Assembly: GCF_049933045.1 (NCBI RefSeq)
Contig: NZ_CP187926.1
Location: 4,446,287-4,510,286, forward strand
From: Pseudocolwellia sp049933045
Lineage (GTDB): Bacteria > Pseudomonadota > Gammaproteobacteria > Enterobacterales > Alteromonadaceae
Length of the DNA stretch: 64,000 bases
Reading direction: 5' to 3'
Shown here: positions 35,277 to 44,319 of the stretch, one piece after another
Position numbering within the stretch: the first letter of the stretch is position 1
Layout of the letters: each line of letters opens with the position of its first letter
Translations under genes and position numbers: made by a program
Notes under the pieces: model-generated
What the model was told of the DNA's origin: nothing
Seen by the model: only the letters and a program-made list of their open reading frames with translations
Databases searched by the model: none

Positions 35277-35615
35277 TTAGCCACCACTAATTAAAATAAG
35301 CTTCCCTGTTTTAGGATCTTTATAAACTTGTCCTAATGATTCCATACCGTTGGCTTTTGCATTCACTGGGTTTGACATTGATTCTGGCGCATCAACGAGT
35401 TCAGTTCCTGTAGTTACTTCTGTTATTTCAATTGTTTCTGTTTTATTAGATTCTATAGAGAATTTTTCTTGTAGTTCTTTACTTTGCGCCACTAAAGCTA
35501 GCATTAAGCCAAGTGCAAAAACTAACATTACATCCATTATATTAGCAAAGCCTGCGAGTGGGTCGGTGTCTTGTTCAGCAAATTGAGAAGACTGCCACGA
35601 AGATTTATTAGACAT
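35277..35615 (-). CDS. DUF2149 membrane protein of the CobN-like cluster
   Basis: 112 residues. One membrane helix (about 23-44, GFANIMDVMLVFALGLMLAL) follows a short polar N-terminus with DTDPLAG, then a soluble periplasmic tail ending DPKTGKLILISGG. The topology and DPLAGxANIxDVMLVF motif match DUF2149, which looks like a shortened ExbD/TolR and always accompanies the ExbB-like partner beside CobN-like genes. The conserved Asp in the helix (in NIMDVM) is placed like the proton-carrying Asp of ExbD. It lies 15 bp downstream of the channel gene. Confidence 0.88.
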   Translation of the reverse strand: MSNKSSWQSSQFAEQDTDPLAGFANIMDVMLVFALGLMLALVAQSKELQEKFSIESNKTETIEITEVTTGTELVDAPESMSNPVNAKANGMESLGQVYKDPKTGKLILISGG

Positions 35616-35630
35616 ATTATTCTCCTAAAT

Positions 35631-36164
35631 TTACTCTTGAGTTGACGCTTCAGCTAGATTATTTGCAGAAGAAACCGAAGTGATTTTTTGCCATGTTTGA
35701 TCATACCAACGTCGACGAATTCGACCTATGGTATAGGCGACTAAACCAACTAATAACCCGACAACAGTTGTATCGAACGCGACGGTGAGGGCAGTTGCTA
35801 AAATATCGATATTGCCTGAACCTAAGGCTGTTAATCCAGGACCTAAAGGGATCAAGGTGCCCATTAAACCTAATATTGGACCAGAACGTGCGAACAAGTC
35901 GATACGCTCTAAGCGTTTGGTTGCATGAGATTGAAACTCTTGTTCAATTTCAGTATGGCTTATTTTCAATGTTTTAGTTGAAGTTGCCGTCGAGTGAGCG
36001 GCTTGGATAAAAGCTTTTAAAATATAATAACGTTCAGCAAAAGCTAAACCTAGCTCCCATAAAACACCTATTACTGCTAAAGCTAAAACCAAAATAACAG
36101 GATAAAGTAACCAACCCACAAATTGATGCAATAAGCCTAATATCATTCCGTATTCCGTGTGCAT
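35631..36164 (-). CDS. MotA/TolQ/ExbB-type proton channel subunit
   Basis: 177 residues with three helices (about 8-36, 95-118, 128-150). The last two form the ExbB-like proton-channel core (GPILGLMGTLIPLGPGLTAL and ATALTVAFDTTVVGLLVGLV). It probably assembles with the DUF2149 protein into a proton-driven motor. It starts 1 bp after the CobN-like stop codon, so translation is tightly coupled. In related clusters such motors accompany CobN/HmuS-type chelatases, and here they would energise that protein across the periplasm. Confidence 0.9.
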   Translation of the reverse strand: MHTEYGMILGLLHQFVGWLLYPVILVLALAVIGVLWELGLAFAERYYILKAFIQAAHSTATSTKTLKISHTEIEQEFQSHATKRLERIDLFARSGPILGLMGTLIPLGPGLTALGSGNIDILATALTVAFDTTVVGLLVGLVAYTIGRIRRRWYDQTWQKITSVSSANNLAEASTQE

Positions 36165-36165
36165 G

Positions 36166-39100
36166 TTATTGCTCTCCCGTTGAAGATCTATTTTTTAGGC
36201 TTTTGGCTTTTGTTATTCCGCGATAAAAACTGATAAGTATAAAGGCAATAAGCACTAGGGCTAGCCACCATTGCCATGTTGAGTTGTTTGTTTCTGATTC
36301 GTTTTCAGATGTTTTTTTTTCTTCAGCGTTAGCGCTGCCAGCATTATCAGGGCTTTCTGGCGCTAGCTCTTCGGCCTTGAATTTAAGCTCGGCAACACGA
36401 TGTACTTCTTCAGGTTCAACTTGTGTATCGTTACCTTTGGCTAAAGCGATAACTTGCGCGAGATCTTGCCATTGTTCTGGAGATAAATGTTGCTCTAACC
36501 ATGGCAACATAGGATTGTCAGGATCTGAATGTCCACTTCCGGGTAAACCATTAGCTTTAACTAAGCGTGCAAAGCTAGCAGCGAGTTGCTCGATAGTGGC
36601 TTTATCTGCATCCCAAAAATCTTTTTGAACTGCCACTAACATAATGGCGAGCATGTTACTTTTAACATGCGCGTTATGACCTTTTTCTAAAAACTCATCG
36701 AGCTGAAGATCGTAACGATCGTCTATGTAAACGGCTTTAACTTCTTCCCAAGCCCAATCACCTACTAAAGTAGGATTGGTGACTTGCCAGCCCCATAAAT
36801 ATTCAAGAAACTCACTACCCATAGTACGAGCACCTGCATAGTCATGCTTCATTTGCGCTTTTAGCCAAGCAGGATTTAAGAAGCGACCGCGAAGTTCTTG
36901 TCGAAGTGCTGGCCCTAAACGTTTTGTTTTTACGTTGTCTGGATCGGCATGATCAATTATATAATTTTTAGGTGGTTCTCCTGTTAAGGTTTCTACCGCT
37001 AAGCTCAAGCCGCCAAGATAATCAAAAGCATCGTTGTTATCGATTAAGCCATAAAGGTTACTTGAACGACCAAAGTAAGTATTTTCAACATCACTTAACA
37101 CTCGCTTGAAAGTGTTTTGTGCTGGCGTACCAAACGATGACAATCCATAACTATGGCCTAAACGTCGGGTATAAACTTTAGCGAGTTCTTCTCGTTTTTC
37201 CCATGCTCCCGAGCGTTCAACTAAACGGTTGATACCTGCACCGTAACTACCAGGAGCATCGCCAAATACACGTAAACTTGCACTAATCCCTGCATCTTTA
37301 GCATTAAAACCTGCGGCAAGTAACTCTTTAGCTTGAATCACCCAGTTAGCTGCAACTTGGTTTATTTTAAGTGATTCGTTACCGCCTATCGCTTCTTTAC
37401 CCAAAACTTCTAATGCGTTTGCTAATGATAAACTGAGTGCAGGGTAATCGGTTCTGATGGTGTCAGCACTGGCATCTATTGCCATTAATGTCGCTTTGTC
37501 TAACATCAACATTTGCTGCCCGTATAAGTCGCGGAATAAGCCTGAAGTGGTAAATACCATATCGCGACGTACTCGATTTTTCTCGCCATCTTCGGTTAGA
37601 TTATTGTTTGGAAAGTTAGCTTGGCGTTTTAAACCTTTAACTAAACCTCGACTATTCCATACAGGTTCAAGTCCTAACATGTCTAAACCAAAGGCGATCA
37701 TTACGCCTTCATCACGTACTACGTCTGATGCCCAAAGAATTAAGGCTTCGCGTTTATCAGCTGATTTTTCGTTGTTTTTTCTTGCAGATTTTGCCATTTC
37801 TTGACCAAGCTGCCATGCAACACGACTTGGGATTAATGAGCTATCAAGGGCATAGAAGTTACGACCTGTAGGCAAACTTGCAGGGCTTCTTATGGGATCG
37901 TTACCTTGACCCGGCGTAATAAATCCTCCATTTAAACCATTAAGTAGGGCGGTCATTTCAGCTTTTGGTGAAGCGACTAATCTAGCGGTTATATCTTTTT
38001 TCAAAACGCTGTCTTGGCTGTCTGTTCGGCTAAGCATTGAATTAAGCATCATTTCTACTGCATTTTCTTGCCAGTCTTTACCAAAAATATGTAAACCTAA
38101 TGGCATGAAGCGTTCTTGTAAGTCGGTAAGGTAATGACCGACTTCATGCACCATCATATCGTCGTCGACTTCTTCAAAACTGATGCCCATAACAGCAAGT
38201 TCTGCCGACATGGCTTGTGCAAGTTCTTCTTTAAGTTCGAGTTTGTCGACTTTCTCACGTATTTGTTTAACGAGGCGTGTAGCAATTACTTCGTTATCAG
38301 TACCGTGGCTGGCTTCAAAGCTTTCTATCAGTTGACGAAGCTGTAGCAACTCGTCGTAAAGTGGCGTGCTAGCAAGAGGTGGTGTTAGGTGATCTACCAT
38401 CACAGCTAAACCACGACGCTTGGCTTGAATACCCTCACCTACACCATCAACAATATAAGGATAAACGCCCGGTACATCGCCTGCAATAATGCGTGAGTAA
38501 TCGTCTGGTGCTAAACCTACTGAACGACGAGGTAAAAATTCGTAGGTTGAATGACGACCTAAATGTACAAAAGCATCTGCCTTAAATTTATTACGTAAAA
38601 AATGATAAAAAGCTAAATATTGATGTGGTGGTGGAAAAGCCAAATTCGCGTGTAAAAGCTCTTCGTTAATCTCCCAACCTCTTGGTGGTTGTGGACCAAT
38701 AAATATATTGCCGAAGGTTAAACCGGGTAAAAGTAGCTCGTCATTAAAGGTCATGACTTTACCAGGGGCTTTACCCCAACCACCTAAACCTTCAATGCCT
38801 GTTTTTTGTAGTGCATCAATAATATTCGGTGCTTCACCCATGCAGGTTTGTTGCTCTGGTGTTTTGATCACGTTTAAGTAACAAGTTTCTAGCTGATCTA
38901 ATAAAGCGAGTGCACGAGTGCGACCTTTGTGATCAACACCTTCGAGTAAATGATGCATTTCTTCCACGGTATGATGCAGCGCATCGGAGGCTAGCTTACC
39001 TTTATTTTGGCTGATGGCTGCGGTCAGTTGCTCGTGTAATAAACCAAATGGGCCTTGTTCCATTTCGCGCTGAACACTAGCAGGTAAGGTTTTAAACCAT

Positions 39101-40575
39101 CTGCTATATTCTGCACTTGTCATGCGTTCAATATGTTGGCTCATGGTTGCTAGAGCGCCAGAGTCGCGTGGTAAATTAACACCGCGAGCTTGCATCATAT
39201 CGAGTAGTTCTTCTTGTGATTTTGGTAACTGACCTGTGTTATAACCTGCAGCTTTTAGTTGATTTAATATTTGCCATAACGATGCTGGTACGTCTAAGTT
39301 ATCAGCACCTATGTTGTGGCGCCCTGGAGGGTGGTTGTAATAAATAATTGCGACTTTTTTATCAGCATTATCTTTCGTTTGTAGTTGGTTCCAACGTTGT
39401 GTACGCGTTAATAACGAATGAATCGAGCTTGTTTCAGCGGTAACACCTTGTACACGAATACCTGTTAGCGGATCGTCGTTTGCAGCACCTGCGGTTGCTA
39501 TTACTAAAGGTTGGCTAGCGCCTTGTAGTTCAGGCATTGCGACTTGGTAATAAACTTTGTCTTGTGCTAAACCGTCTGATGAAAGCTGGCGTTCAATAGC
39601 GGTTCGGTCGCGTAGTTTGATTGCTTTGATCACAGGAACATTAAGTTGCGTGAGTAATTCTGTAACTTCTGAGCGACCATCGCCACCACCAATAACAAAA
39701 TCTTGCAGCATGATCACTGCGCTTAATCGTTCTTTAATCGGTACCAGTTGTCTAACTGCATCTACACCAGCTTTACCCCAAGCGGCGATAGCACCTAAAC
39801 ATTGATTATTGTATTGATTGGTAGCGATATCACAAATTTCGCGTAGTAGCTTAGTATCTGCAGGGCGTGCACCACCTGCGTGATCAATAATGGCAACAAT
39901 AGGTTGTTGATTAAGCTTTGATAGTTCGGTGTTGGTGAGTTGATTATAAAAGTTGTTATTAATAACCCAACGCAATTCAGGTGTTGGTACTGGTGCTTCA
40001 AAGTTTATGTTTTCACCTAAGGCATTAAAAATTGACGCGAACATTTCAGCGCTGTTGTTGGCTCCGCCTGCTTTCCAGTAACCTCTGGTTTGTAGCCATA
40101 TTGCTTTGTTTGGATATTGGGTAATTTGCTGTTGAAGATCTTCTGAGAAGTTATCGCCTGGCTGGTTTTTGGTTATTTCACGCATTTCTTTTGAATGAGT
40201 GAATATAGGATAAGTGCTGAATTGGCTTAGAATAACCAGTCGATGATCACTGTTAATGACTAACTTAGGCTTTTTGAATTGGCTGAGTAATGACTTTAAA
40301 TTAGGCACGCTAGCGCCGTATAAGCCAAAACCTAAAATAGCTCGGCTGTTAGTTATTAATGCGGAGCGCTCTTCGGGTGATAGTTCCCATAATTGCACAT
40401 CGCTACGTGCTTTGATCATTAATTGCTTGTGTTGAGGATGCTCGATATAAAATAAACGAGCAGCTTCAGCGATAGTTTCTGAGTTACGTTGTGAAGCGAG
40501 TACAAGTAAATAGTCATCTTCTACCGCAGAGCAGATGGAACTAATAAAGAGTAAAGATAAGATTAGGAAGCGCAT
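36166..40575 (-). CDS. Exported, membrane-anchored CobN-like chelatase
   Basis: 1469 residues. It has a Sec signal peptide (MRFLILSLLFISSICSA) and a single C-terminal helix (about 1430-1450, TWQWWLALVLIAFILISFYR) with a basic tail. The body is therefore periplasmic and anchored in the inner membrane, unlike classical cytoplasmic CobN. The CobN/BchH domain covers most of the chain. The motif at about 665-685 reads VHLGRHSTYEFLPRRSVGL where CobN has HFGTHGxxEWLPGK, so the first His and Glu are kept but Gly-Lys is Arg-Arg. AKRRGLAVMVDHLTPPL is also CobN-like. No CobS/CobT ATPase is nearby. A proton channel pair follows. A cobalamin riboswitch lies upstream. It may act on corrinoids or cobalt in the periplasm. 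HmuS-type heme dechelatases share this layout, so heme is an alternative. Confidence 0.9.
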   Translation of the reverse strand: MRFLILSLLFISSICSAVEDDYLLVLASQRNSETIAEAARLFYIEHPQHKQLMIKARSDVQLWELSPEERSALITNSRAILGFGLYGASVPNLKSLLSQFKKPKLVINSDHRLVILSQFSTYPIFTHSKEMREITKNQPGDNFSEDLQQQITQYPNKAIWLQTRGYWKAGGANNSAEMFASIFNALGENINFEAPVPTPELRWVINNNFYNQLTNTELSKLNQQPIVAIIDHAGGARPADTKLLREICDIATNQYNNQCLGAIAAWGKAGVDAVRQLVPIKERLSAVIMLQDFVIGGGDGRSEVTELLTQLNVPVIKAIKLRDRTAIERQLSSDGLAQDKVYYQVAMPELQGASQPLVIATAGAANDDPLTGIRVQGVTAETSSIHSLLTRTQRWNQLQTKDNADKKVAIIYYNHPPGRHNIGADNLDVPASLWQILNQLKAAGYNTGQLPKSQEELLDMMQARGVNLPRDSGALATMSQHIERMTSAEYSRWFKTLPASVQREMEQGPFGLLHEQLTAAISQNKGKLASDALHHTVEEMHHLLEGVDHKGRTRALALLDQLETCYLNVIKTPEQQTCMGEAPNIIDALQKTGIEGLGGWGKAPGKVMTFNDELLLPGLTFGNIFIGPQPPRGWEINEELLHANLAFPPPHQYLAFYHFLRNKFKADAFVHLGRHSTYEFLPRRSVGLAPDDYSRIIAGDVPGVYPYIVDGVGEGIQAKRRGLAVMVDHLTPPLASTPLYDELLQLRQLIESFEASHGTDNEVIATRLVKQIREKVDKLELKEELAQAMSAELAVMGISFEEVDDDMMVHEVGHYLTDLQERFMPLGLHIFGKDWQENAVEMMLNSMLSRTDSQDSVLKKDITARLVASPKAEMTALLNGLNGGFITPGQGNDPIRSPASLPTGRNFYALDSSLIPSRVAWQLGQEMAKSARKNNEKSADKREALILWASDVVRDEGVMIAFGLDMLGLEPVWNSRGLVKGLKRQANFPNNNLTEDGEKNRVRRDMVFTTSGLFRDLYGQQMLMLDKATLMAIDASADTIRTDYPALSLSLANALEVLGKEAIGGNESLKINQVAANWVIQAKELLAAGFNAKDAGISASLRVFGDAPGSYGAGINRLVERSGAWEKREELAKVYTRRLGHSYGLSSFGTPAQNTFKRVLSDVENTYFGRSSNLYGLIDNNDAFDYLGGLSLAVETLTGEPPKNYIIDHADPDNVKTKRLGPALRQELRGRFLNPAWLKAQMKHDYAGARTMGSEFLEYLWGWQVTNPTLVGDWAWEEVKAVYIDDRYDLQLDEFLEKGHNAHVKSNMLAIMLVAVQKDFWDADKATIEQLAASFARLVKANGLPGSGHSDPDNPMLPWLEQHLSPEQWQDLAQVIALAKGNDTQVEPEEVHRVAELKFKAEELAPESPDNAGSANAEEKKTSENESETNNSTWQWWLALVLIAFILISFYRGITKAKSLKNRSSTGEQ

Positions 40576-40752
40576 AAATTCTCAAAATAAATTAAAAATA
40601 AGTGAGAGAATTAAATAAAGAACAGCGCGTGTATATTTGAGTGCTAGCCTAGCATCGTAATAACGAACTGAACCCTATTTCAAAAAAATAGAGCTAGCTA
40701 TAAAAAAAGGCTAGAAAATTGCTGTGCTAAATTGAGTATTCTCGCTCAAAAC

Positions 40753-40907
40753 AGTGGGTATCTGCGTCATGTATCTGGCTTATATTCGTGATTGAAATGT
40801 TTTATTCACAATACATACAGTTGCGAGGACAGCTCCAGATTTATAAGCAATTAAGATTATCAGCACTGGATTCCATGATGCTATTTTCTATAAGTTATTT
40901 ACCCATA
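40753..40907 (-). promoter_or_regulatory. Cobalamin riboswitch upstream of the CobN-like operon
   Basis: On the minus strand: P1 5' strand TGGGTA (40900-40905), GGAATCCAGTGC, the conserved core GGAGCTGTCCTCGCAACTGT, a B12-box-like AGCCAGATACATGACGC, and the closing P1 strand TACCCA (40755-40760). The P3 stem (CCAG/CTGG) has an enlarged insertion, and the arm normally carrying GCCACTG/GGGAAG seems absent. It ends about 180 bp before the start of the CobN-like gene. Cobalamin should repress that operon. Confidence 0.72.
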
Positions 40908-41070
40908 AAGTAAGCATGCAGAGACCGAAGACCTTTTTACAGATTGCCTTGGTTAATGTCAATAAAACCCTTGTTTAATAGGGGATGAATTCAATTAATA
41001 AGCACTTGTTGGTATGACTTGATTCACTATACAATGCCGACTATCTGCTCATAAAATCGATATTCGAACG

Positions 41071-41793
41071 TTGAAACTCAGTAAAAGACTAAAACAAATA
41101 GAGCAAATGGTAACTGCTGAATATGATCATATTTGGGACTGTTGCTGTGATCATGGTTTTTTGGGCGCTGCTTTATTATCTCGTTTAGCTCGGTGTAATG
41201 CTGATAGCTTCAATGCAAGTGAGAGTAATAATAAGAGCCAAATTCACTTTGTAGATATTGTGCCTGAACTGATGGCGCAACTAGAAAATAAGCTTGAACA
41301 GTTTTACCCTCCTTCAAAAGAAATAGCTTCATGGAAAACCCACTGTATTGATGTAGCCACGTTGCCTTTAGCGCAATATAAAGGTAAACCTTTGGTTATT
41401 ATTGCTGGCGTGGGAGGTGACTTAATGATGGAGTTTATTAATGCTATTTACGCACAGCATCAAAGTGTAGATATCGACTTTTTATTGTGTCCTGTACATC
41501 ATCAATTTGCATTACGACAACGTTTAATCGAGTTAGATTTTGGTTTGAAAAAGGAAGTACTAGTTGAAGAAAATAAGCGTTTTTACGAAGTGATTTATGT
41601 TTCAACAAAGAAAGCCGATTATCGTAATGTAGATGCTGTAGGGAAAGAACTATGGGAATACAATACAGAGCAACAAGCTCAAACCGTTAAAAAATATTTA
41701 AGTAAAACGTTAAGGCATTATCAACGAATGCAGCAAGGAAGCATCCATAATGTTGAACATATTATAGATGCTTATAAGCAAGTGCTAATTTAA
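41071..41793 (+). CDS. trmK: tRNA (adenine-N1)-methyltransferase TrmK-like
   Basis: 240 residues starting at TTG. The N-terminus LSKRLKQIEQMV is the usual TrmK opening, which supports that codon over the ATG at 41107. SAM-binding motif I reads IWDCCCDHGFLGAALL (about 21-36), later FVDIVPELMAQL and VIIAGVGGDLMMEFI (about 108-122), all as in the COG2384 family that methylates A22 of tRNA. The region after about 155 is a helical C-terminal domain. It is convergent with the dehydrogenase gene, separated by 10 bp. Confidence 0.82.
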   Translation: MKLSKRLKQIEQMVTAEYDHIWDCCCDHGFLGAALLSRLARCNADSFNASESNNKSQIHFVDIVPELMAQLENKLEQFYPPSKEIASWKTHCIDVATLPLAQYKGKPLVIIAGVGGDLMMEFINAIYAQHQSVDIDFLLCPVHHQFALRQRLIELDFGLKKEVLVEENKRFYEVIYVSTKKADYRNVDAVGKELWEYNTEQQAQTVKKYLSKTLRHYQRMQQGSIHNVEHIIDAYKQVLI

Positions 41794-41803
41794 GCAGTCG
41801 TGT

Positions 41804-43084
41804 TTATTTTTTATATCTTCTTAAACGTATGTCGGCTTGTTCTTTATGACCAGCAAAGCCTTCAACCGCACAAAGTCTTGAACAATACTCACCAACAACC
41901 ACAGATGCTTCTTCTGTTACTTTTTGGAAGGTACAAGTTTTAATAAATTTACCAACCCATAAACCACCTGTATAACGTGCTGCTTTGCGTGTAGGTAAGG
42001 TATGATTGGTACCAATACATTTATCGCCATAAGATACATTGGTTTCTGGTCCTAAAAATAGGGCACCAAAGTTACGCATGTTTTCTTTAAAATAAGGCAC
42101 ATTGCTTGTCATTATTTGAACATGTTCAAAAGCTAAGTCGTTAGCAACCTTAATCATTTCTTCGTAAGTGTCACATACGATAACTTCGCCATGATCTTTC
42201 CAAGCGGCACCAGCAACTTCTGCTGTTGGTAAAATAGTTAACTGTCGTTCTACTTCTGCAATCGTTTCATGAGCTAGCTTTTCACTATTGGTTAATAAAA
42301 TAGCAGGAGATGTAGGACCATGTTCAGCTTGACCTAATAAATCAGCCGCACATAATTCACCATCAACACTGTCGTCTGCAATAACCAATGTTTCAGTTGG
42401 ACCTGCAAATAAATCGATACCTACACGACCAAATAGTTGACGTTTAGCTTCAGCAACAAAAGCGTTACCTGGACCCACAATCATATCTACAGGGGCAATA
42501 GTTTCTGTACCAATCGCCATTGCCGCGATAGCTTGTACGCCACCAAAACAATATATTTCGTCAGCACCAGCGAGATCCATAGCAACAACAATCGCTGGCG
42601 ATGGCTTACCGTCAAATGGAGGAGCAGCAGCGATAACGCGTTTTACACCGGCAACTTTTGCGGTAACAACACTCATGTGTGCTGACGCAACTAAAGGATA
42701 TTTACCACCTGGTACATAACAACCTACACTTTCCATAGGAATATGTTTATGACCTAAAATAACGCCTGGTATTGTTTCTACTTCAACGTCTTTCATTGAA
42801 TCACGTTGCACTTGGGCAAAGTTACGTACTTGCTCTTGTGCCCATTTAATATCTTCTATAACACTATCATCAAGTTCAGCGTAACAAGCTGCTATTTCTT
42901 CTTTTGTTATTCTAAATGACTCAGGCTTCCACTTATCAAAAGTCTCTGAATATTTAGCTACAGCTTTGTCGCCATCTGTTTCGATATCTTCAATAATATT
43001 TTCAACAGTTGTTTTAACTGATTGTAAAAAATCCTTTTTTTCTTCTTCTTGTTTTCCTTTTTTGATGTATTTAATCATGCTCAA
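41804..43084 (-). CDS. Histidinol dehydrogenase family; probable sulfopropanediol dehydrogenase HpsN
   Basis: 426 residues of the HisD fold (NAD- and Zn-dependent). Signature segments: [20 protein letters not shown] (about 119-138), [32 protein letters not shown], and [10 protein letters not shown] (about 355-364). True HisD reads GLYVPGGTAPLPS, while the [11 protein letters not shown] variant is that of HpsN, which oxidises (R)-2,3-dihydroxypropane-1-sulfonate to sulfolactate. No his operon genes and no hpsO/hpsP are adjacent. It is a single gene with its own promoter region, so the substrate remains inferred. A solitary histidinol dehydrogenase is the alternative. Confidence 0.75.
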   Translation of the reverse strand: MSMIKYIKKGKQEEEKKDFLQSVKTTVENIIEDIETDGDKAVAKYSETFDKWKPESFRITKEEIAACYAELDDSVIEDIKWAQEQVRNFAQVQRDSMKDVEVETIPGVILGHKHIPMESVGCYVPGGKYPLVASAHMSVVTAKVAGVKRVIAAAPPFDGKPSPAIVVAMDLAGADEIYCFGGVQAIAAMAIGTETIAPVDMIVGPGNAFVAEAKRQLFGRVGIDLFAGPTETLVIADDSVDGELCAADLLGQAEHGPTSPAILLTNSEKLAHETIAEVERQLTILPTAEVAGAAWKDHGEVIVCDTYEEMIKVANDLAFEHVQIMTSNVPYFKENMRNFGALFLGPETNVSYGDKCIGTNHTLPTRKAARYTGGLWVGKFIKTCTFQKVTEEASVVVGEYCSRLCAVEGFAGHKEQADIRLRRYKK

Positions 43085-43248
43085 TCTCTCAAATTTTGGG
43101 GTAAGTAAGTTATGTTATAATGATATGTTTTTATAGTTAATTTATCCTACGTAAAAATAACATTGAATGCAATAATTTGTTCAAATTAACCTTGTGCTGA
43201 AATGATTGTAAAGAAGGGGGGAGTTGTGATAATTAAAGATGAAAAAAA

Positions 43249-43280
43249 AGGAGTAAGTCATTAAAAAACGACTTACTCCT
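43249..43280 (-). terminator. Terminator of the cydAB operon
   Basis: A perfect 11-bp stem (AGGAGTAAGTC and its complement) with a 10-nt loop is followed on the minus strand by eight T residues. It lies 41 bp past the cydB stop. Confidence 0.9.
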
Positions 43281-43320
43281 TACTTAACCTTAACTAGATA
43301 GGGTTATTTGATTTTATTTT

Positions 43321-44319
43321 TTAATGGTATCTCAATTCTTGTACCTTGCCCCAAAACACGCGATATGAAAATGCGGTGTAGCTGAAGATCACAGGAACAA
43401 CAATAATAGCGCCCCATAAAATAAAGCTTAATGATTCTGGTGCTGAAGCTGCTTCCCAAATCGTCAATTTGTTAGGCACTATGTAAGGAAAGAAGCTGAA
43501 ACCTAAACCGATAAAACACAGTAAAAATATTGTTGATGCTGCGGTGAAAGGTATCCAGCAGCCTTTGTCATTTTTAGCAGGTAGTTTTTTAAGTACAAAA
43601 AAGCTGTAAACAAACAATCCAAAACAGATTAAAGGTAAAGGCAAAAGTAGCAACATGTTAGGCGTTTCAAACCAACGATCAAATACATTAGGGTTAATAA
43701 TTGGATTGATAGCTGATACAGCTAATATACCAATGAAACAAATTAAACCCGACTTTTTAGCCCAAGCAACAGCTTGCACTTGTAAATCGCCTTCGGTTTT
43801 CATTATTAACCAACAAGCACCAATGTAACTGTAAGCCGCGGCAACACCTAAAGCACTGAGTAAACTAAAGCTGTAGGCAGCAAATGTGCTTTCAAAACCC
43901 ATTACATACATGCCGAGCATATAGCCTTGGCTCATAGAGGCGAGTAACGATCCCATTTTAAACACTTTGTTCCATGTAGGTTTGTGGCTGAATGCGGCTT
44001 TAGCTCTAAAATCGAAAGCGACTCCTCGCAGCACTAAACTAATCAATAGAACAGCAGTCGGTAAATACAGCTCTTTAAATATATAACTATGAGCAGCAGG
44101 AAAAGCGATTAGTAGCAAGCCTATAGCCAAAACTAACCAAGTTTCGTTAGCATCCCAAAAAGGACCGATAGAGGCGATCATGGTATCGCTGTTATCTTCT
44201 TGTTTAAGAGGAAGTAAAATACCTACGCCTAAATCGTAGCCGTCTAAAATGGCGTAAAGAAGAATTGAAAGTCCCATCAAAGCGACAAATATTACGGCTA
44301 GTGTGTTAGCTTCAAACAT
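43321..44319 (-). CDS. cydB: Cytochrome bd-type quinol oxidase subunit II
   Basis: 332 residues with eight or nine helices. The opening VALMGLSILLYAILDGYDLG is the CydB/CioB signature, and GPFWDANETWLVLAIG (about 52-67) is the conserved quinol oxidase segment. It overlaps the cydA stop by one base (TAATG), so the two are translationally coupled. It forms a heterodimer with subunit I in the inner membrane. A strong terminator follows. Confidence 0.93.
   Translation of the reverse strand: MFEANTLAVIFVALMGLSILLYAILDGYDLGVGILLPLKQEDNSDTMIASIGPFWDANETWLVLAIGLLLIAFPAAHSYIFKELYLPTAVLLISLVLRGVAFDFRAKAAFSHKPTWNKVFKMGSLLASMSQGYMLGMYVMGFESTFAAYSFSLLSALGVAAAYSYIGACWLIMKTEGDLQVQAVAWAKKSGLICFIGILAVSAINPIINPNVFDRWFETPNMLLLLPLPLICFGLFVYSFFVLKKLPAKNDKGCWIPFTAASTIFLLCFIGLGFSFFPYIVPNKLTIWEAASAPESLSFILWGAIIVVPVIFSYTAFSYRVFWGKVQELRYH

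Noticed and set aside
36284..39805. Several plus-strand frames antisense to the CobN-like gene
   Set aside because: They lie wholly opposite a well-supported 1469-codon gene, lack ribosome sites, and have low-complexity Ser/Ala-rich translations.
40921..40935. Plus-strand B12-box-like GACCGAAGACC suggesting a riboswitch for trmK
   Set aside because: No CGCAAC core or other cobalamin elements precede it on the plus strand. The region instead reads as a riboswitch on the minus strand.
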